From the NCBI RefSeq assembly GCF_001641615.1, contig NZ_LRRU01000004.1, positions 186,001 to 250,000 on the forward strand: a stretch of 64,000 bases of DNA, written 5' to 3'. Below, in pieces: positions 1 to 9,368 of this stretch. The notes below the pieces were generated by a model that saw nothing but the letters and a program-made list of their open reading frames with translations, had not been told where the DNA came from and made no database searches. A program made the position numbers and the translations under genes. Source of the stretch: Pseudoalteromonas gelatinilytica (GTDB lineage Bacteria; Pseudomonadota; Gammaproteobacteria; Enterobacterales; Alteromonadaceae). How positions within the stretch are numbered: the stretch's first letter is position 1; each line of letters begins with the position of its first letter.

Positions 1-1927
1 AGCAGGGATCGCTCAGCAAAAAGCTGAAATTGCAAAGATTGCAAACAACCCAGAACCAGCAACATTCGAAAATACCCTTGTTGCAATGGAATTATCGGGT
101 GAGTTACTAGACCGTACTTCTGCAGCATTTTTTAATTTATCGGGTTTAATCTCTGACAGTGAGTACCAACGTATCGCCGCAAAAATGGCACCCGTTATGT
201 CTGCTCACACAGATGATATTTACTTAAACAAAGCATTATTTGCTCGCGTACAAAGCATTTACGACAACAAAGCGTCATTAAATGCTGAAGATCAACGCCT
301 TGTTGATTATTACTACAAAAAGTTTGTTAATGCGGGTGCAAAACTAACTGAAGCTGAAAAAGCAAAAATGCGTGAAATCAACGCAGAGCTTGCCAAGCTT
401 TCAACGATGTTTTCACAAAACATCTTAAAGTCATTCAAAGAAGATGTGATTTTAGTTAAAGATAAAAGCGAGCTAGCGGGTTTATCTGAAGGCGAAATCG
501 CAAGCCTTGCGGCAGCTGCTGAAAAAGCAGGTAAAGAAGGTTACATGATCACTCTCGTGAACACGACTCGCCAACCTATCTTACAAAGCCTTGAAAACCG
601 CAAGTTACGTGAAAAAATTTGGACGACATCGGCAACGCGTGCACAAGCAACAAACGGCCCTATCATCATCAAAGAAACCAAGTTACGTGCAGAAAAAGCA
701 GCATTACTTGGCTACAAAGATTGGGCTTCATATGTAATGACGACACGTATGGCGCAAACAACTGATAACGTTTACGGTATTCTTGATGACTTAGCGCCGA
801 AAGCGGTTGCTAAAGCAGAAGCAGAAGCAGAGCAAATTCAACAAGTAATCAAAAAATCAGGTAAAACATTTGCGCTTCAACCTTGGGACTGGGCGTTTTA
901 CGCTGAAAAAGTTCGTCAAGAAAAGTACGACTTAGACCCTGCTTTAGTTAAGCCTTACTTTGAAATGCAATCAGTGATCCACGACGGCCTATTCTTTGCG
1001 ATGAATAAACTTTACGGTATTACGTTTAAAGAGCGTAAAGACCTACCGGTTTATCACGAAGATGTCATGGTATTTGAAGTATTTAACGAAGACGGTAGCG
1101 CTATCGGCCTATTCTACATGGACCCTTATGCACGTGAAGGTAAACGTGGTGGTGCGTGGATGAGTGCCTATGTTAGCCAAAGCGGTCTAAAAGACACGAT
1201 GCCTGTGATCTACAATGCACAGAACATTCCTAAGCCAGCTGAAGGTCAACCAACACTCATGACTTTCTCTGAAGTAACAACGATGTTCCATGAATTTGGT
1301 CATGCTGCGCACGGTTTATTCTCTGATGTTAAATACCCAAGCTTAGCAGGTACAGCCACTGCTCGTGACTTTGTTGAATTTCCTTCACAAGCAAACGAAG
1401 ACTGGAATATTGAACCGACAGTACTTGCAAACTACGCCAAGCACTACAAAACAGGTGAACCAATTCCAAAAGCGTTACTTGCGAAAGTACTTGAGTCACA
1501 AAAGTTCAACCAAGGCTTCGATACAACTGAGTACTTAGCGGCGGCACTGCTTGATATGGAATGGCATTCATTTGGTGTTGATGCTGATATCACTGACGTA
1601 CAAAAGTTTGAACATGATGCATTAGACAAGCATGGTATTGCATATTACCCAGTACCACCGCGTTATAAGTCTTGCTACTTCAGCCATACCTTTGCCGGTG
1701 GTTACTCAGCGGGTTATTACGCTTACCTTTGGACTGAAGTTTTCGCAGCAGATGCGTTTGCACATATGACTGAAGAAGGTGGTTTAACACGTGAAAACGG
1801 TGATAATTTCCGCAAAGAGATTTTATCAAAAGGTAACAGCCGCGACTTAATGCAAAGTTACATTGAGTTCCGTGGTCAAAAACCAACAACAGACGCACTA
1901 TTAAAGCGTCGTGGTTTAGTTGAATAA
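1..1927 (+). CDS. dcp: M3 family metallopeptidase (peptidyl-dipeptidase Dcp-like), 5' truncated by window edge
   Basis: The reading frame is open from position 2 with no start that fits the family, so the N-terminus lies left of the window. The in-frame ATG at 86 is internal: the 28 codons before it (…NPEPATFENTLVAM) match the N-terminal region of M3 peptidases. The zinc motif HEFGH lies at nt 1289-1303 and the downstream glutamate region follows. The product is a zinc oligopeptidase of the Dcp/oligopeptidase A family that removes C-terminal dipeptides from peptides. The missing N-terminus means a signal peptide cannot be judged; many Pseudoalteromonas homologues are exported lipoproteins. 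A strong hairpin terminator follows the stop. Dcp versus another M3 subfamily is not fully settled. Confidence 0.9.
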   Translation, partial: AGIAQQKAEIAKIANNPEPATFENTLVAMELSGELLDRTSAAFFNLSGLISDSEYQRIAAKMAPVMSAHTDDIYLNKALFARVQSIYDNKASLNAEDQRLVDYYYKKFVNAGAKLTEAEKAKMREINAELAKLSTMFSQNILKSFKEDVILVKDKSELAGLSEGEIASLAAAAEKAGKEGYMITLVNTTRQPILQSLENRKLREKIWTTSATRAQATNGPIIIKETKLRAEKAALLGYKDWASYVMTTRMAQTTDNVYGILDDLAPKAVAKAEAEAEQIQQVIKKSGKTFALQPWDWAFYAEKVRQEKYDLDPALVKPYFEMQSVIHDGLFFAMNKLYGITFKERKDLPVYHEDVMVFEVFNEDGSAIGLFYMDPYAREGKRGGAWMSAYVSQSGLKDTMPVIYNAQNIPKPAEGQPTLMTFSEVTTMFHEFGHAAHGLFSDVKYPSLAGTATARDFVEFPSQANEDWNIEPTVLANYAKHYKTGEPIPKALLAKVLESQKFNQGFDTTEYLAAALLDMEWHSFGVDADITDVQKFEHDALDKHGIAYYPVPPRYKSCYFSHTFAGGYSAGYYAYLWTEVFAADAFAHMTEEGGLTRENGDNFRKEILSKGNSRDLMQSYIEFRGQKPTTDALLKRRGLVE

Positions 1928-1943
1928 TCACACTGTTGTTTAG

Positions 1944-1971
1944 AGTATGAGGGGTAACCCTCATACTTTTT
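1944..1971 (+). terminator. Rho-independent terminator after M3 peptidase gene
   Basis: A perfect 10-bp stem (AGTATGAGGG, 1944-1953, with CCCTCATACT, 1958-1967) has a GTAA tetraloop and is followed by a run of T, 17 nt after the stop codon. Confidence 0.88.
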
Positions 1972-2074
1972 AAGTATCAATTAAATTTTCACCCCACTTT
2001 TATTCCTATTCACCTCAAAGCCATTGTCAGTTAACTCGTTTTTGCTAATCTCAAAGAAAAACACGAGTTCACAC

Positions 2075-3502
2075 ATGAAAAACGCTTTACTTTTAGGACT
2101 TTGCTCAGCTTTAGCTGCATGTTCATCACCCCCAGATCAGCGCGCTGACATCGTGATAGAAAACGCCCAAATTATTGATATGCAAACTGGGGCTATCGCA
2201 GCAAAGCAATCTCTTGCCATTCGCGATGGAATTATCATCAAACGTAGCGATAAACCTTTAAGTAACCACTATCAAAGCTCAACATTGATTGATGCAAAAG
2301 GTCAGTATGTAATGCCTGGTCTATGGGATATGCATGTTCATTTTGGCGGTGGTGATGAACTTATTGAAGAGAATAAACAGCTCTTGCCACTATATTTAGC
2401 TTACGGCGTAACGACCGTTCGTGATGCTGCGGCTGATTTAAGTGAATCTGTACTTAGCTGGCGAGAACAAGTAAAACAAGGTCAGTTAGTGGGCCCAACT
2501 ATTTTCACCTCAGGCCCGAAATTAGAAGGTAAAGGGTCTATTTGGCCTGGTGATTTAGAAGTAGAAACGACTGAAGAAATGCATGCTGCAATGGATCTGT
2601 TAGACAGCATGGACGTTGATTTTATCAAAATTACCGACAGCGCTTTAACGCCTGAGCTTTATCTAAAGGCAGTAAAAGAGGTTAAAAAACGGGGTTACCA
2701 AATTTCGGGTCATATTCCATTTTCATTGTCTGTGACTGATGTCTCCAAGGCGGGGCTTGATGCTATTGAGCATATGACCTATATGCTTAAAGCTGCGGCT
2801 AAAAACGAAGCGGATATTTCCGCAAAGGTTGCCTCAAAAGAGCTGAGCTATCGCACTGCGCTGCCCATTATCACCGCGCAGTTTGATGAACCAACAGCCA
2901 TTGAGAAGTTTACGGTTCTTGCTAACAACGACACCGCCGTGGTGCCAACCTTGATCGGTGGCAAAATAACGGCTTACATTGATGAAGACAATCATCAAGA
3001 CGATGCCTATTTAGATTATTTAGGTAAGGGTTTAAAAGCGACGTATCAATGGCGAGTTGATAGAGCGAACAAAGACACCCCTGCACAAATCAAACAGCGC
3101 AAAGAGCGTTTTATTAAAACCGCACAGTTACTCCCTATCGCCCAACAAGCAGGTGTGAGCATTATTGCAGGCACAGATGCAGGTTTTTTAAATTCGTATA
3201 TTTATCCGGGGCTTTCTTTACACCAAGAACTGAGTATTTTTACTGAATATGGCCTAACACCACTGCAAACGCTGCAAGCTGCAACACTCGCGGGACCTAA
3301 ATTTTTAAATAAACAACAGCAATACGGTGCACTTAGTGAAGGCAAAGTAGCCGATCTCATTTTGCTTTCAAAAAACCCGCTTATTGATATTCGTAACACA
3401 CAAACACTAAAGGGTGTTGTCTCGCACAGCACGTTTTACGATAGCAACGCACTTGAGCGATTAAAGCAACAAGCAAAAGCCTTTGTTGCCAGCCAACCCT
3501 AA
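2075..3502 (+). CDS. Lipoprotein amidohydrolase (imidazolonepropionase-like)
   Basis: The start at 2075 is preferred over an in-frame start at 2024 because it opens directly onto a lipoprotein signal, with lipobox LAAC and lipidated Cys16. The mature part has the amidohydrolase fold: metal-binding HVH at residues 87-89, later GHIPF and EHM histidine motifs, and the aspartate in AGTDAG. The family hydrolyses amide or cyclic amide bonds, including Xaa-Pro type dipeptides and imidazolonepropionate relatives; the substrate here is unknown. The protein is probably anchored in the envelope and faces the periplasm. It stands alone between two terminators. Confidence 0.85.
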   Translation: MKNALLLGLCSALAACSSPPDQRADIVIENAQIIDMQTGAIAAKQSLAIRDGIIIKRSDKPLSNHYQSSTLIDAKGQYVMPGLWDMHVHFGGGDELIEENKQLLPLYLAYGVTTVRDAAADLSESVLSWREQVKQGQLVGPTIFTSGPKLEGKGSIWPGDLEVETTEEMHAAMDLLDSMDVDFIKITDSALTPELYLKAVKEVKKRGYQISGHIPFSLSVTDVSKAGLDAIEHMTYMLKAAAKNEADISAKVASKELSYRTALPIITAQFDEPTAIEKFTVLANNDTAVVPTLIGGKITAYIDEDNHQDDAYLDYLGKGLKATYQWRVDRANKDTPAQIKQRKERFIKTAQLLPIAQQAGVSIIAGTDAGFLNSYIYPGLSLHQELSIFTEYGLTPLQTLQAATLAGPKFLNKQQQYGALSEGKVADLILLSKNPLIDIRNTQTLKGVVSHSTFYDSNALERLKQQAKAFVASQP

Positions 3503-3509
3503 CCCCCCC

Positions 3510-3550
3510 ATTGCCCATGACCGCGTATTATCCGTCATGGGCAATTTTAA
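3510..3550 (+). terminator. Rho-independent terminator after lipoprotein amidohydrolase
   Basis: A 12-bp perfect inverted repeat (3510-3521 with 3534-3545, ATTGCCCATGAC/GTCATGGGCAAT) has a 12-nt loop and is followed by T-rich sequence 8 nt after the stop. Confidence 0.85.
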
Positions 3551-3601
3551 TTTTCAGCCATCTCATATACACTGCCATTTTTTGCACATAACTCGAATAA
3601 C

Positions 3602-4459
3602 ATGACCTACTTATTTGCTGTAACCCTGCTTTGGGCCTTTTCGTTTAGTCTTATTGGTGTTTATTTAGCAGGCCAAGTGGATGCATGGTTTAGTGTGTTA
3701 ATGCGCATTGGCTTGGCAACTTGCGTGTTTTTGCCCTTTTTACACTGGCGTAAAACCCCTAAAGCCTTAGCACTAAAGCTCATGGCGATAGGCGCAGTAC
3801 AACTTGGTGTGATGTACAGCTTCTATTACCATTCGTTTTTGTACCTTAGCGTGCCCGAGGTACTGCTATTCACGGTAATGACGCCACTTTACATCACTTT
3901 GTTAAACGATTTGCTTGAAAAGCGTTTTAATGCCAAGTTTTTATTCGCCGCATTACTGGCTATTTTAGGCGCCGTTGCTATTCGCTATGAAGGCGTCGAT
4001 GAAAACTATCTCATTGGTATGTTAATGGTGCAGGCTGCTAATATTTGCTTTGCCACTGGGCAAGTCACCTACAAACGTTTAATGCAAGATGAGCAACTCC
4101 CCCACTCTCGGGTGTTTGCTTGGTTCTTTATTGGTGCTTTAATAGTCGCACTGATTTGTTACGGTTTATTTGGTGATACCAGTAAGCTACCCACCACAAC
4201 AACACAATGGGGCGTGCTAATTTACTTAGGCACAATTGCTTCAGGGCTTGGTTATTTTGCTTGGAATAAGGGCGCGACCATCGTCAATGTAGGTGCCTTG
4301 GCTGTCATGAATAACCTCCTGATCCCAGCCGGGATCATCGTTAACATTGTGATATGGAATCGTGATGCCGATATCATCAAGCTTGCCATCGGCGCAGCGA
4401 TTATCTTATTAGCACTTATTATAAATCAGAAACTTAATAAAACTGCCATGGAGCAATGA
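3602..4459 (+). CDS. EamA/DMT family membrane transporter
   Basis: The 285-residue protein is almost wholly hydrophobic, with about ten predicted transmembrane helices in two EamA halves (roughly 1-130 and 140-280). Length and layout are those of drug/metabolite transporter superfamily carriers such as amino-acid or amine exporters. Annotation pipelines often call close relatives carboxylate/amino acid/amine transporter; the substrate cannot be read from sequence. The ribosome-binding site is weak. The next gene starts 35 nt downstream on the same strand, so co-transcription is possible. Confidence 0.85.
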   Translation: MTYLFAVTLLWAFSFSLIGVYLAGQVDAWFSVLMRIGLATCVFLPFLHWRKTPKALALKLMAIGAVQLGVMYSFYYHSFLYLSVPEVLLFTVMTPLYITLLNDLLEKRFNAKFLFAALLAILGAVAIRYEGVDENYLIGMLMVQAANICFATGQVTYKRLMQDEQLPHSRVFAWFFIGALIVALICYGLFGDTSKLPTTTTQWGVLIYLGTIASGLGYFAWNKGATIVNVGALAVMNNLLIPAGIIVNIVIWNRDADIIKLAIGAAIILLALIINQKLNKTAMEQ

Positions 4460-4494
4460 TAGGCTAAACTCTATTAGATTAGAGGAATGCTGTT

Positions 4495-5724
4495 ATGCGC
4501 GCACTGGTTTTATGTTGTTTAGTTTTCGTTATTCAAGGCTGTAAGAGTCTGCCCAAGGAGCAGGCAGTGCAAGTGGGTGCTAGGCCTTACTATTTAATCG
4601 ACAAGATGACTGATGGGCCTTTAAAGCAGCAACTTGCGGCATGCGGTAATGGCCCTTTCTATAAAACTGATTTTGTAATTGGTCATCGCGGTGCCCCTAT
4701 GCAGTTTCCTGAGCACAGCAAAGAGTCATATTTGGCTGCTGTAAGAATGGGCGCTGGCGTACTTGAATGTGACGTTGCCTTTACTAAAGACAAACAACTC
4801 GTGTGTCGCCATTCACAGTGCGATTTACACACCACTACCAACATTTTAGCGATTCCTGAGTTGGCTGCAAAATGCAGCCAACCTTTTACCCCGGCCAAAG
4901 ACGGTCAACCAGCTCAGGCTAAATGCTGCACCAGCGATATCACCCAAGCTGAGTTTTTAACCCTAAAAGCTAAAATGGATGGCGCCAACCCAAACGCCAA
5001 AACCGTCGCAGAGTATATGCAAGGCACACCAAGCTGGCGCACTGATTTATACGCAAACAGTGGCACTGTTATGACCCACCAGCAAAGCATTAAGTTATTC
5101 AAATCACTGGGTGTAAAAATGACACCCGAGCTAAAAAGCCCAGAAGTTAGCATGCCATTTAACGGTTTTAGCCAGCAAGATTATGCGCAAAAAATGCTTG
5201 ATGAGTATCGGGATTTAGGTGTGAATAGCGATGATGTGTATCCGCAATCATTTAATCTTGAAGATGTGAAGTATTGGCTGAACAATCACCCTGAATTTGC
5301 AAGCAACAGTATTTATCTTGATGGCCGAGATGAGCAAGCAGACTTTGATGCCATGGATGACACCACCTGGCAGCCATCAATGCAGGCTCTGTATGACGAT
5401 GGAGTACGCATTATCGCACCGCCAATATGGATGCTTTTAAGCCTTGATGAGTCAGGTAAAATCGTGCCATCGCTTTATGCTATTAAAGCTAAACAAGCAG
5501 GGCTGAACATCATTACTTGGAGTTTAGAGCGCTCTGGTCCATTAACTAAGGGCGGTGGTTATTATTACCAGTCGATTGCCAGCGTGATTAAACAAGATGG
5601 GCAAATGATGAATGTGGTAGACGTCCTTGCTAAGCAAGTGGGTGTGATGGCTATTTTCTCTGACTGGCCTGCTACTCTTACCTATTACGCAAGCTGTATG
5701 CAGTACCCTGCCTCAATAAAATAG
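4495..5724 (+). CDS. Glycerophosphodiester phosphodiesterase family lipoprotein
   Basis: The N-terminus is a short lipoprotein signal ending in IQGC (Cys16). The GDPD catalytic pattern is present: His64-Arg65 in GHRGAP, Glu73, the Glu91/Asp93 pair in LECDVAF and His106. The family hydrolyses glycerophosphodiesters to glycerol 3-phosphate and an alcohol, using a divalent metal. At 409 residues it is longer than the minimal domain (about 250), with an insertion between residues about 110 and 200 that is rich in Cys and Thr, as in eukaryote-like or periplasmic GDPDs. It is probably an envelope enzyme in phospholipid-derived phosphate or glycerol scavenging. Confidence 0.87.
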   Translation: MRALVLCCLVFVIQGCKSLPKEQAVQVGARPYYLIDKMTDGPLKQQLAACGNGPFYKTDFVIGHRGAPMQFPEHSKESYLAAVRMGAGVLECDVAFTKDKQLVCRHSQCDLHTTTNILAIPELAAKCSQPFTPAKDGQPAQAKCCTSDITQAEFLTLKAKMDGANPNAKTVAEYMQGTPSWRTDLYANSGTVMTHQQSIKLFKSLGVKMTPELKSPEVSMPFNGFSQQDYAQKMLDEYRDLGVNSDDVYPQSFNLEDVKYWLNNHPEFASNSIYLDGRDEQADFDAMDDTTWQPSMQALYDDGVRIIAPPIWMLLSLDESGKIVPSLYAIKAKQAGLNIITWSLERSGPLTKGGGYYYQSIASVIKQDGQMMNVVDVLAKQVGVMAIFSDWPATLTYYASCMQYPASIK

Positions 5725-5813
5725 CTGAGCATCAATAAATTTCAAGGGCTTTGACTCGTCCAAAAGGTGGGGCTGAGGTATTATTAGCTAAACCGTTTTT
5801 TACAAGGATTAAC

Positions 5814-6551
5814 ATGATTATTCAGCACCATAGCCACGACATAGCGACCAACACAGGCACAATGCGCACCAGTATTTATCGCCCTGTAGAAGAAGGTAAA
5901 TACCCGTGTGTTATTTTCTATTCTGAAATTTTCCAAGAAACAGCCCCTATTGCACGCTCTGCGGCAATACTTGCTGGTCATGGTTTTGTTGTGTTAGTGC
6001 CAGAAGTTTTTCATGAGTTAAATCCTATTGGGACGGTACTTGCTTATGATGATGCTGGAAAAGACAAAGGCAATGCCGACAAATGGGCAAAACCGCTTGA
6101 GAGCCATGACTCAGACACTGACGCTTTAATTGCATTTGCACGTCAGCAAGATTACTGCACAGGAAATGTCGGTGCCATGGGCGTATGTATTGGTGGTCAC
6201 CTTGCATACCGTGCTGCATTAAACCCAAGTATCAAAGCCGCTTTTTGTTTATACGCGACAGATATACACAGCGATACCTTACCAGCGCAAGCGGGTAATA
6301 ACTCATTTGAGCGCATGGCAGATATTAAAGGTGAGATCCACTTTGTTTGGGGTAAACAAGACCCCCATGTACCAAAGGAAGGCCGCCTTAAAATTTACCA
6401 ACAAGCGGTGGCAACAGGCATTAATTACCAGTGGCAAGAAGTGAACGCCCAACATGCGTTTATGCGCGACGAAGGCGACCGATATGACCCAGTGCTTGCC
6501 ATCAGCATGTACCAACAAGCCGTTGCTTTATTTAATCGCACGCTTGTTTAA
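5814..6551 (+). CDS. Dienelactone hydrolase family protein
   Basis: The ATG at 5814 is chosen because AAGGA lies just upstream; an in-frame TTG at 5751 adds residues unlike the family. The alpha/beta-hydrolase shows a nucleophilic Cys125 in MGVCIGG, Asp183 in WGKQDPH and His214 in NAQHAF, the Cys-Asp-His triad typical of dienelactone hydrolases. The family opens lactone or ester bonds and is cytoplasmic. It need not act on chlorocatechol products, as no such pathway is nearby. Its stop overlaps the stop of the convergent LysR gene within a shared TTAA. Confidence 0.87.
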   Translation: MIIQHHSHDIATNTGTMRTSIYRPVEEGKYPCVIFYSEIFQETAPIARSAAILAGHGFVVLVPEVFHELNPIGTVLAYDDAGKDKGNADKWAKPLESHDSDTDALIAFARQQDYCTGNVGAMGVCIGGHLAYRAALNPSIKAAFCLYATDIHSDTLPAQAGNNSFERMADIKGEIHFVWGKQDPHVPKEGRLKIYQQAVATGINYQWQEVNAQHAFMRDEGDRYDPVLAISMYQQAVALFNRTLV

Positions 6552-7459
6552 ATCGTCATAGTGGCTACTTGATTAGTAAAATAATCCTTCAAGTAATCAA
6601 GTAAAACCCGCAGTTTTTTACTTCCCGCCGCCCCTGGCGGGAATACGCCATAAAGTTCAATATCGGCAGTTTTGTAATCATCTAATATTGTGCGTAACAA
6701 TCCCGCTTTGATCCTGGGTAGTGCATCATAAACAGGGATTTTCGCTAAACCATGCCCAGCTTCAACAAAGGCAGTTCGAGCAGCAGCATTATTAGTACTT
6801 ATGCCACCACTAACTGCCACCTCAAAGCGGCGTTTGTCTTTTTCGAGCGTGACAACAGCACTACTTAGTTGATACACCACCCATGTATGCTCCGCTAAAT
6901 CGGCGATGCTCTTAGGTATAGGGTATTTTGTAAAGTAATCGACTGAACCACATAAGCAAGTCGCCATACTTGCAAGTTTAGTCGCTTGTAAGTTTGAGCT
7001 TTCAAGGGCCACGCCTCTAATCGCTAAGTCGTAGCCTTCTTTGATGATATCAACCACATCATCACTAAGCTGTAAATCAATATCAATTTTCGGATACAAA
7101 CGCTTAAACTGAGCAAGTGCCGGCACCACAAGTTGCAAGCCTACATTCACCGGACAACTCAATTTAATAACCCCAACCGGTTCACTCTTTAAGTTCTCAA
7201 GGTGTAAATTAGCAGCTTCAGCGTGCTCGGTGATAGCCTGACAACGTTCATAATAAGCCATACCAGCTTCGGTAAGGGTCATGGTACGCGTTGAGCGGTT
7301 AAGTAACGTGAGCTTTAATTGCTGTTCTAATTTCTTTAAGTGATAACTAACTACAGCCCTTGATAAACCAAGTTGTTGAGCCGCTTTAGTTAAGCTGCCT
7401 TGCTGCACAATGTGGGCAAACACCACCATACTTTTTAATTGCTCAAACGATACTTTCAT
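6548..7459 (-). CDS. LysR family transcriptional regulator
   Basis: The ATG at 7459 has TAGGAG 6 nt upstream on the minus strand; a longer in-frame start at 7546 lacks one. The N-terminal winged helix-turn-helix (about residues 1-60, SLTKAAQQLGLSRAVVSYHL) and a C-terminal substrate-binding effector domain are typical of LysR regulators, about 303 residues. It belongs to the group that commonly regulates divergent oxidoreductase or DJ-1-type genes. The gene faces the DJ-1/PfpI gene across a 134-nt gap that holds a perfect palindrome, which fits regulation of that neighbour and of itself. Confidence 0.9.
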   Translation of the reverse strand: MKVSFEQLKSMVVFAHIVQQGSLTKAAQQLGLSRAVVSYHLKKLEQQLKLTLLNRSTRTMTLTEAGMAYYERCQAITEHAEAANLHLENLKSEPVGVIKLSCPVNVGLQLVVPALAQFKRLYPKIDIDLQLSDDVVDIIKEGYDLAIRGVALESSNLQATKLASMATCLCGSVDYFTKYPIPKSIADLAEHTWVVYQLSSAVVTLEKDKRRFEVAVSGGISTNNAAARTAFVEAGHGLAKIPVYDALPRIKAGLLRTILDDYKTADIELYGVFPPGAAGSKKLRVLLDYLKDYFTNQVATMTI

Positions 7460-7480
7460 ACAAACTCCTAATCTAACCTG

Positions 7481-7499
7481 AATAATTGTATCAATTATT
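7481..7499. promoter_or_regulatory. Palindromic candidate operator in LysR/DJ-1 divergent gap
   Basis: A perfect 8-bp inverted repeat AATAATTG/CAATTATT with a 3-nt centre lies 22 nt upstream of the LysR start codon and about 95 nt upstream of the divergent gene. Its place suggests an autoregulatory LysR site. The spacing is not a textbook T-N11-A box, so the assignment is inference. Confidence 0.5.
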
Positions 7500-7526
7500 A
7501 AACCAATGAAGTCAAATTTATCTGCG

Positions 7527-7555
7527 TTGTTTAACTCGGTTTTCACCCCTATAGT
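7527..7555 (+). promoter_or_regulatory. Candidate sigma-70 promoter for DJ-1/PfpI gene
   Basis: TTGTTT (7527-7532) and TATAGT (7550-7555) are separated by 17 bp and lie 39 nt before the start codon at 7594. The spacing is ideal and the -10 box is good. Confidence 0.5.
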
Positions 7556-7593
7556 GTTATCAACGATGTTTAATACACAAAAAGGGATTCACT

Positions 7594-8280
7594 ATGTCAG
7601 CTAAGAAAATTTTAATGGTACTCACTTCACACGATGAACTTGGCGATACCGGCCATAAAACAGGCTTTTGGGTCGAAGAATTTGCGGCGCCCTACTACGC
7701 CTTTATTGATGCTGGTGCAGAGGTAACGTTAGCTTCTGTTAAAGGTGGCCAACCTCCGGTTGATCCAAATAGTGCAGCCCCTGATGCAGCAACCGATGCC
7801 ACAAAACGTTTTGAGCAAGACAGCGCAGCAAAAACTTTAATGGCTAATACTAAACCTCTGGCTGAAGTTAAAGCCGATGATTTTGATGCGGTATTTTACC
7901 CTGGCGGCCATGGTCCGTTATGGGACTTAGTTGATAACCAAGATTCAATTAGCTTGATAGAGCAATTTCTTAACTCAGAGAAACCAGTGGGTGCAGTATG
8001 TCACGCCAGTGCCGTATTACTGAATGCGAAAAATGCAGCTGGTAAGTCTGTGGTATTTGATAAAAAAGTAACCGGCTTTAGTAACTCAGAAGAAGATGCC
8101 GTACAACTTACCAATGTCGTGCCATTACTTGTTGAAGATGAGCTAATCAAACAAGGTGGTCATTATCAAAAAACCGATGATTGGGGCGAGCTTGCGATTG
8201 AAGATGGCCTACTAATCACAGGGCAAAACCCTGCAAGTTCTGAACTTGCTGCGAAAAAACTATTAACCAAATTAGGTTAA
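7594..8280 (+). CDS. DJ-1/PfpI family protein (type 1 glutamine amidotransferase-like)
   Basis: The 228-residue protein has the DJ-1/PfpI layout: Glu29 in FWVEEF, the PGGHGP loop at about 103-108 and the nucleophile elbow AVCHAS with Cys136-His137. Such proteins act as glyoxalase III-type enzymes, deglycases or chaperones (Hsp31/YajL relatives); the exact activity is not decided by sequence. It is cytoplasmic. The AAAGGG ribosome-binding site precedes the start. It is transcribed divergently from a LysR gene that probably controls it, and is followed by two hairpins. Confidence 0.88.
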   Translation: MSAKKILMVLTSHDELGDTGHKTGFWVEEFAAPYYAFIDAGAEVTLASVKGGQPPVDPNSAAPDAATDATKRFEQDSAAKTLMANTKPLAEVKADDFDAVFYPGGHGPLWDLVDNQDSISLIEQFLNSEKPVGAVCHASAVLLNAKNAAGKSVVFDKKVTGFSNSEEDAVQLTNVVPLLVEDELIKQGGHYQKTDDWGELAIEDGLLITGQNPASSELAAKKLLTKLG

Positions 8281-8281
8281 A

Positions 8282-8340
8282 CTAGGTCAACATGACCTAG
8301 ACCTTTAGTAAACACCTTGCATATCAAGGTGTTTACCTTC
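8282..8340 (+). terminator. Tandem hairpins after DJ-1/PfpI gene
   Basis: Two stems follow the stop. The first is CTAGGTC/GACCTAG (8282-8288 and 8294-8300). The second is a 12-bp stem GTAAACACCTTG/CAAGGTGTTTAC (8308-8319 and 8325-8336). The T tract after the second is broken by C, so termination strength is uncertain. Confidence 0.65.
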
Positions 8341-8392
8341 ACTTTTAATAAGTTATACTCATTCGGTCACATTGATTTAAGAGCTTCTCATC

Positions 8393-8983
8393 ATGACTGA
8401 AAAAAAAGCTGTCAAAATTCCTCCTATCAGTAGTAAGCGATTCGCAATTTTAGGCATTATGCTGATGTGCTTGGTACTGCAAATAATTAATACCCTACCC
8501 GGCATAAACTTAAACGGTTTAGGTATTTTGCCAAGGCAAATGTCTGGTTTATCAGGGGTGTTTTTTGCGCCATTTTTACATGGTGGCTGGGCACACCTTT
8601 TTAGTAACCTAGTGCCATTTGCTATTCTCAGCTGGCTAGTTTGCCAATTTAGCGTAAAACGCTTTTGGCTGGTGTTTGCAGGCACTGCGCTCATTGGTGG
8701 ATTACTAGTATGGCTATTTGGCCGCAGCAATATTCATGTAGGGCTCAGTGGTGTTATCTACGGTTTATGGGGCTATTTAATTAGCTACGGCATTATGCAC
8801 CGCTCATTCAAAGCCATTTTAATCAGTATTGCGGTTGTTGTGTTATACAGCGGCCTGATTTGGGGTGTCTTCCCGCAGCGCATTCATATTTCATTCGAAA
8901 GCCATTTATTCGGCGCAATTAGCGGCGCACTAATCGGCTATATTATGGCAAAGCGTGATAAGCAAAAGAGCCCTAAGCTTTAA
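8393..8983 (+). CDS. Rhomboid family intramembrane serine protease
   Basis: The 196-residue membrane protein carries the rhomboid hallmarks: HLFSN with His68 and Asn72, GLSG with catalytic Ser119, and His171 in the last core helix (SHLFGAISG). About six transmembrane helices are expected, the minimal bacterial rhomboid core without the extra cytoplasmic domain of GlpG. Rhomboids cut transmembrane segments of other proteins within the inner membrane; no substrate is evident here. The next gene starts 21 nt downstream and may be co-transcribed. Confidence 0.92.
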   Translation: MTEKKAVKIPPISSKRFAILGIMLMCLVLQIINTLPGINLNGLGILPRQMSGLSGVFFAPFLHGGWAHLFSNLVPFAILSWLVCQFSVKRFWLVFAGTALIGGLLVWLFGRSNIHVGLSGVIYGLWGYLISYGIMHRSFKAILISIAVVVLYSGLIWGVFPQRIHISFESHLFGAISGALIGYIMAKRDKQKSPKL

Positions 8984-9004
8984 ACTGACAGCTTTTAAAT
9001 AATA

Positions 9005-9364
9005 ATGACCACACCTACACTATTTAAGAAGCTCTTTCGTTTTGAAAAAGGCAGGCAACTGTCAGGCTACGATAAAATGCTAATTTGCACAGCCCGCTGG
9101 CCAATTAAATTTGATATGTATATTTTGCGTTTTCCTGAGGGCAGTGAAATAGCGGCTCACACCGATAAAGTCGCTAGTGGTAAACATTTCAGGCTTAATA
9201 TTGTACTCAAAAAAGCGCGTGCAGGTGGGAAGTTTATCTGCACTGCCCCACTCTATGAAAACTCACGAATCAAATTATTCCGTCCTGATATCTGCGAACA
9301 TCAGGTAACGCGGGTAACGTCTGGCAGCCGATATATTTTAAGTATCGGCTGGATAAAAAATTAA
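9005..9364 (+). CDS. Small 2OG-Fe(II) oxygenase-like protein
   Basis: This 119-residue protein shows the facial triad of 2-oxoglutarate/Fe(II) dioxygenases: His52 and Asp54 in AAHTDK, and His99 in CEHQV, plus Arg109 in TSGSRY, placed to bind the 2-oxoglutarate carboxylate. It is shorter than most members (about 200), so it amounts to little more than the double-stranded beta-helix core. The substrate is unknown. It follows the rhomboid gene by 21 nt on the same strand. Confidence 0.75.
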   Translation: MTTPTLFKKLFRFEKGRQLSGYDKMLICTARWPIKFDMYILRFPEGSEIAAHTDKVASGKHFRLNIVLKKARAGGKFICTAPLYENSRIKLFRPDICEHQVTRVTSGSRYILSIGWIKN

Positions 9365-9368
9365 TAAG

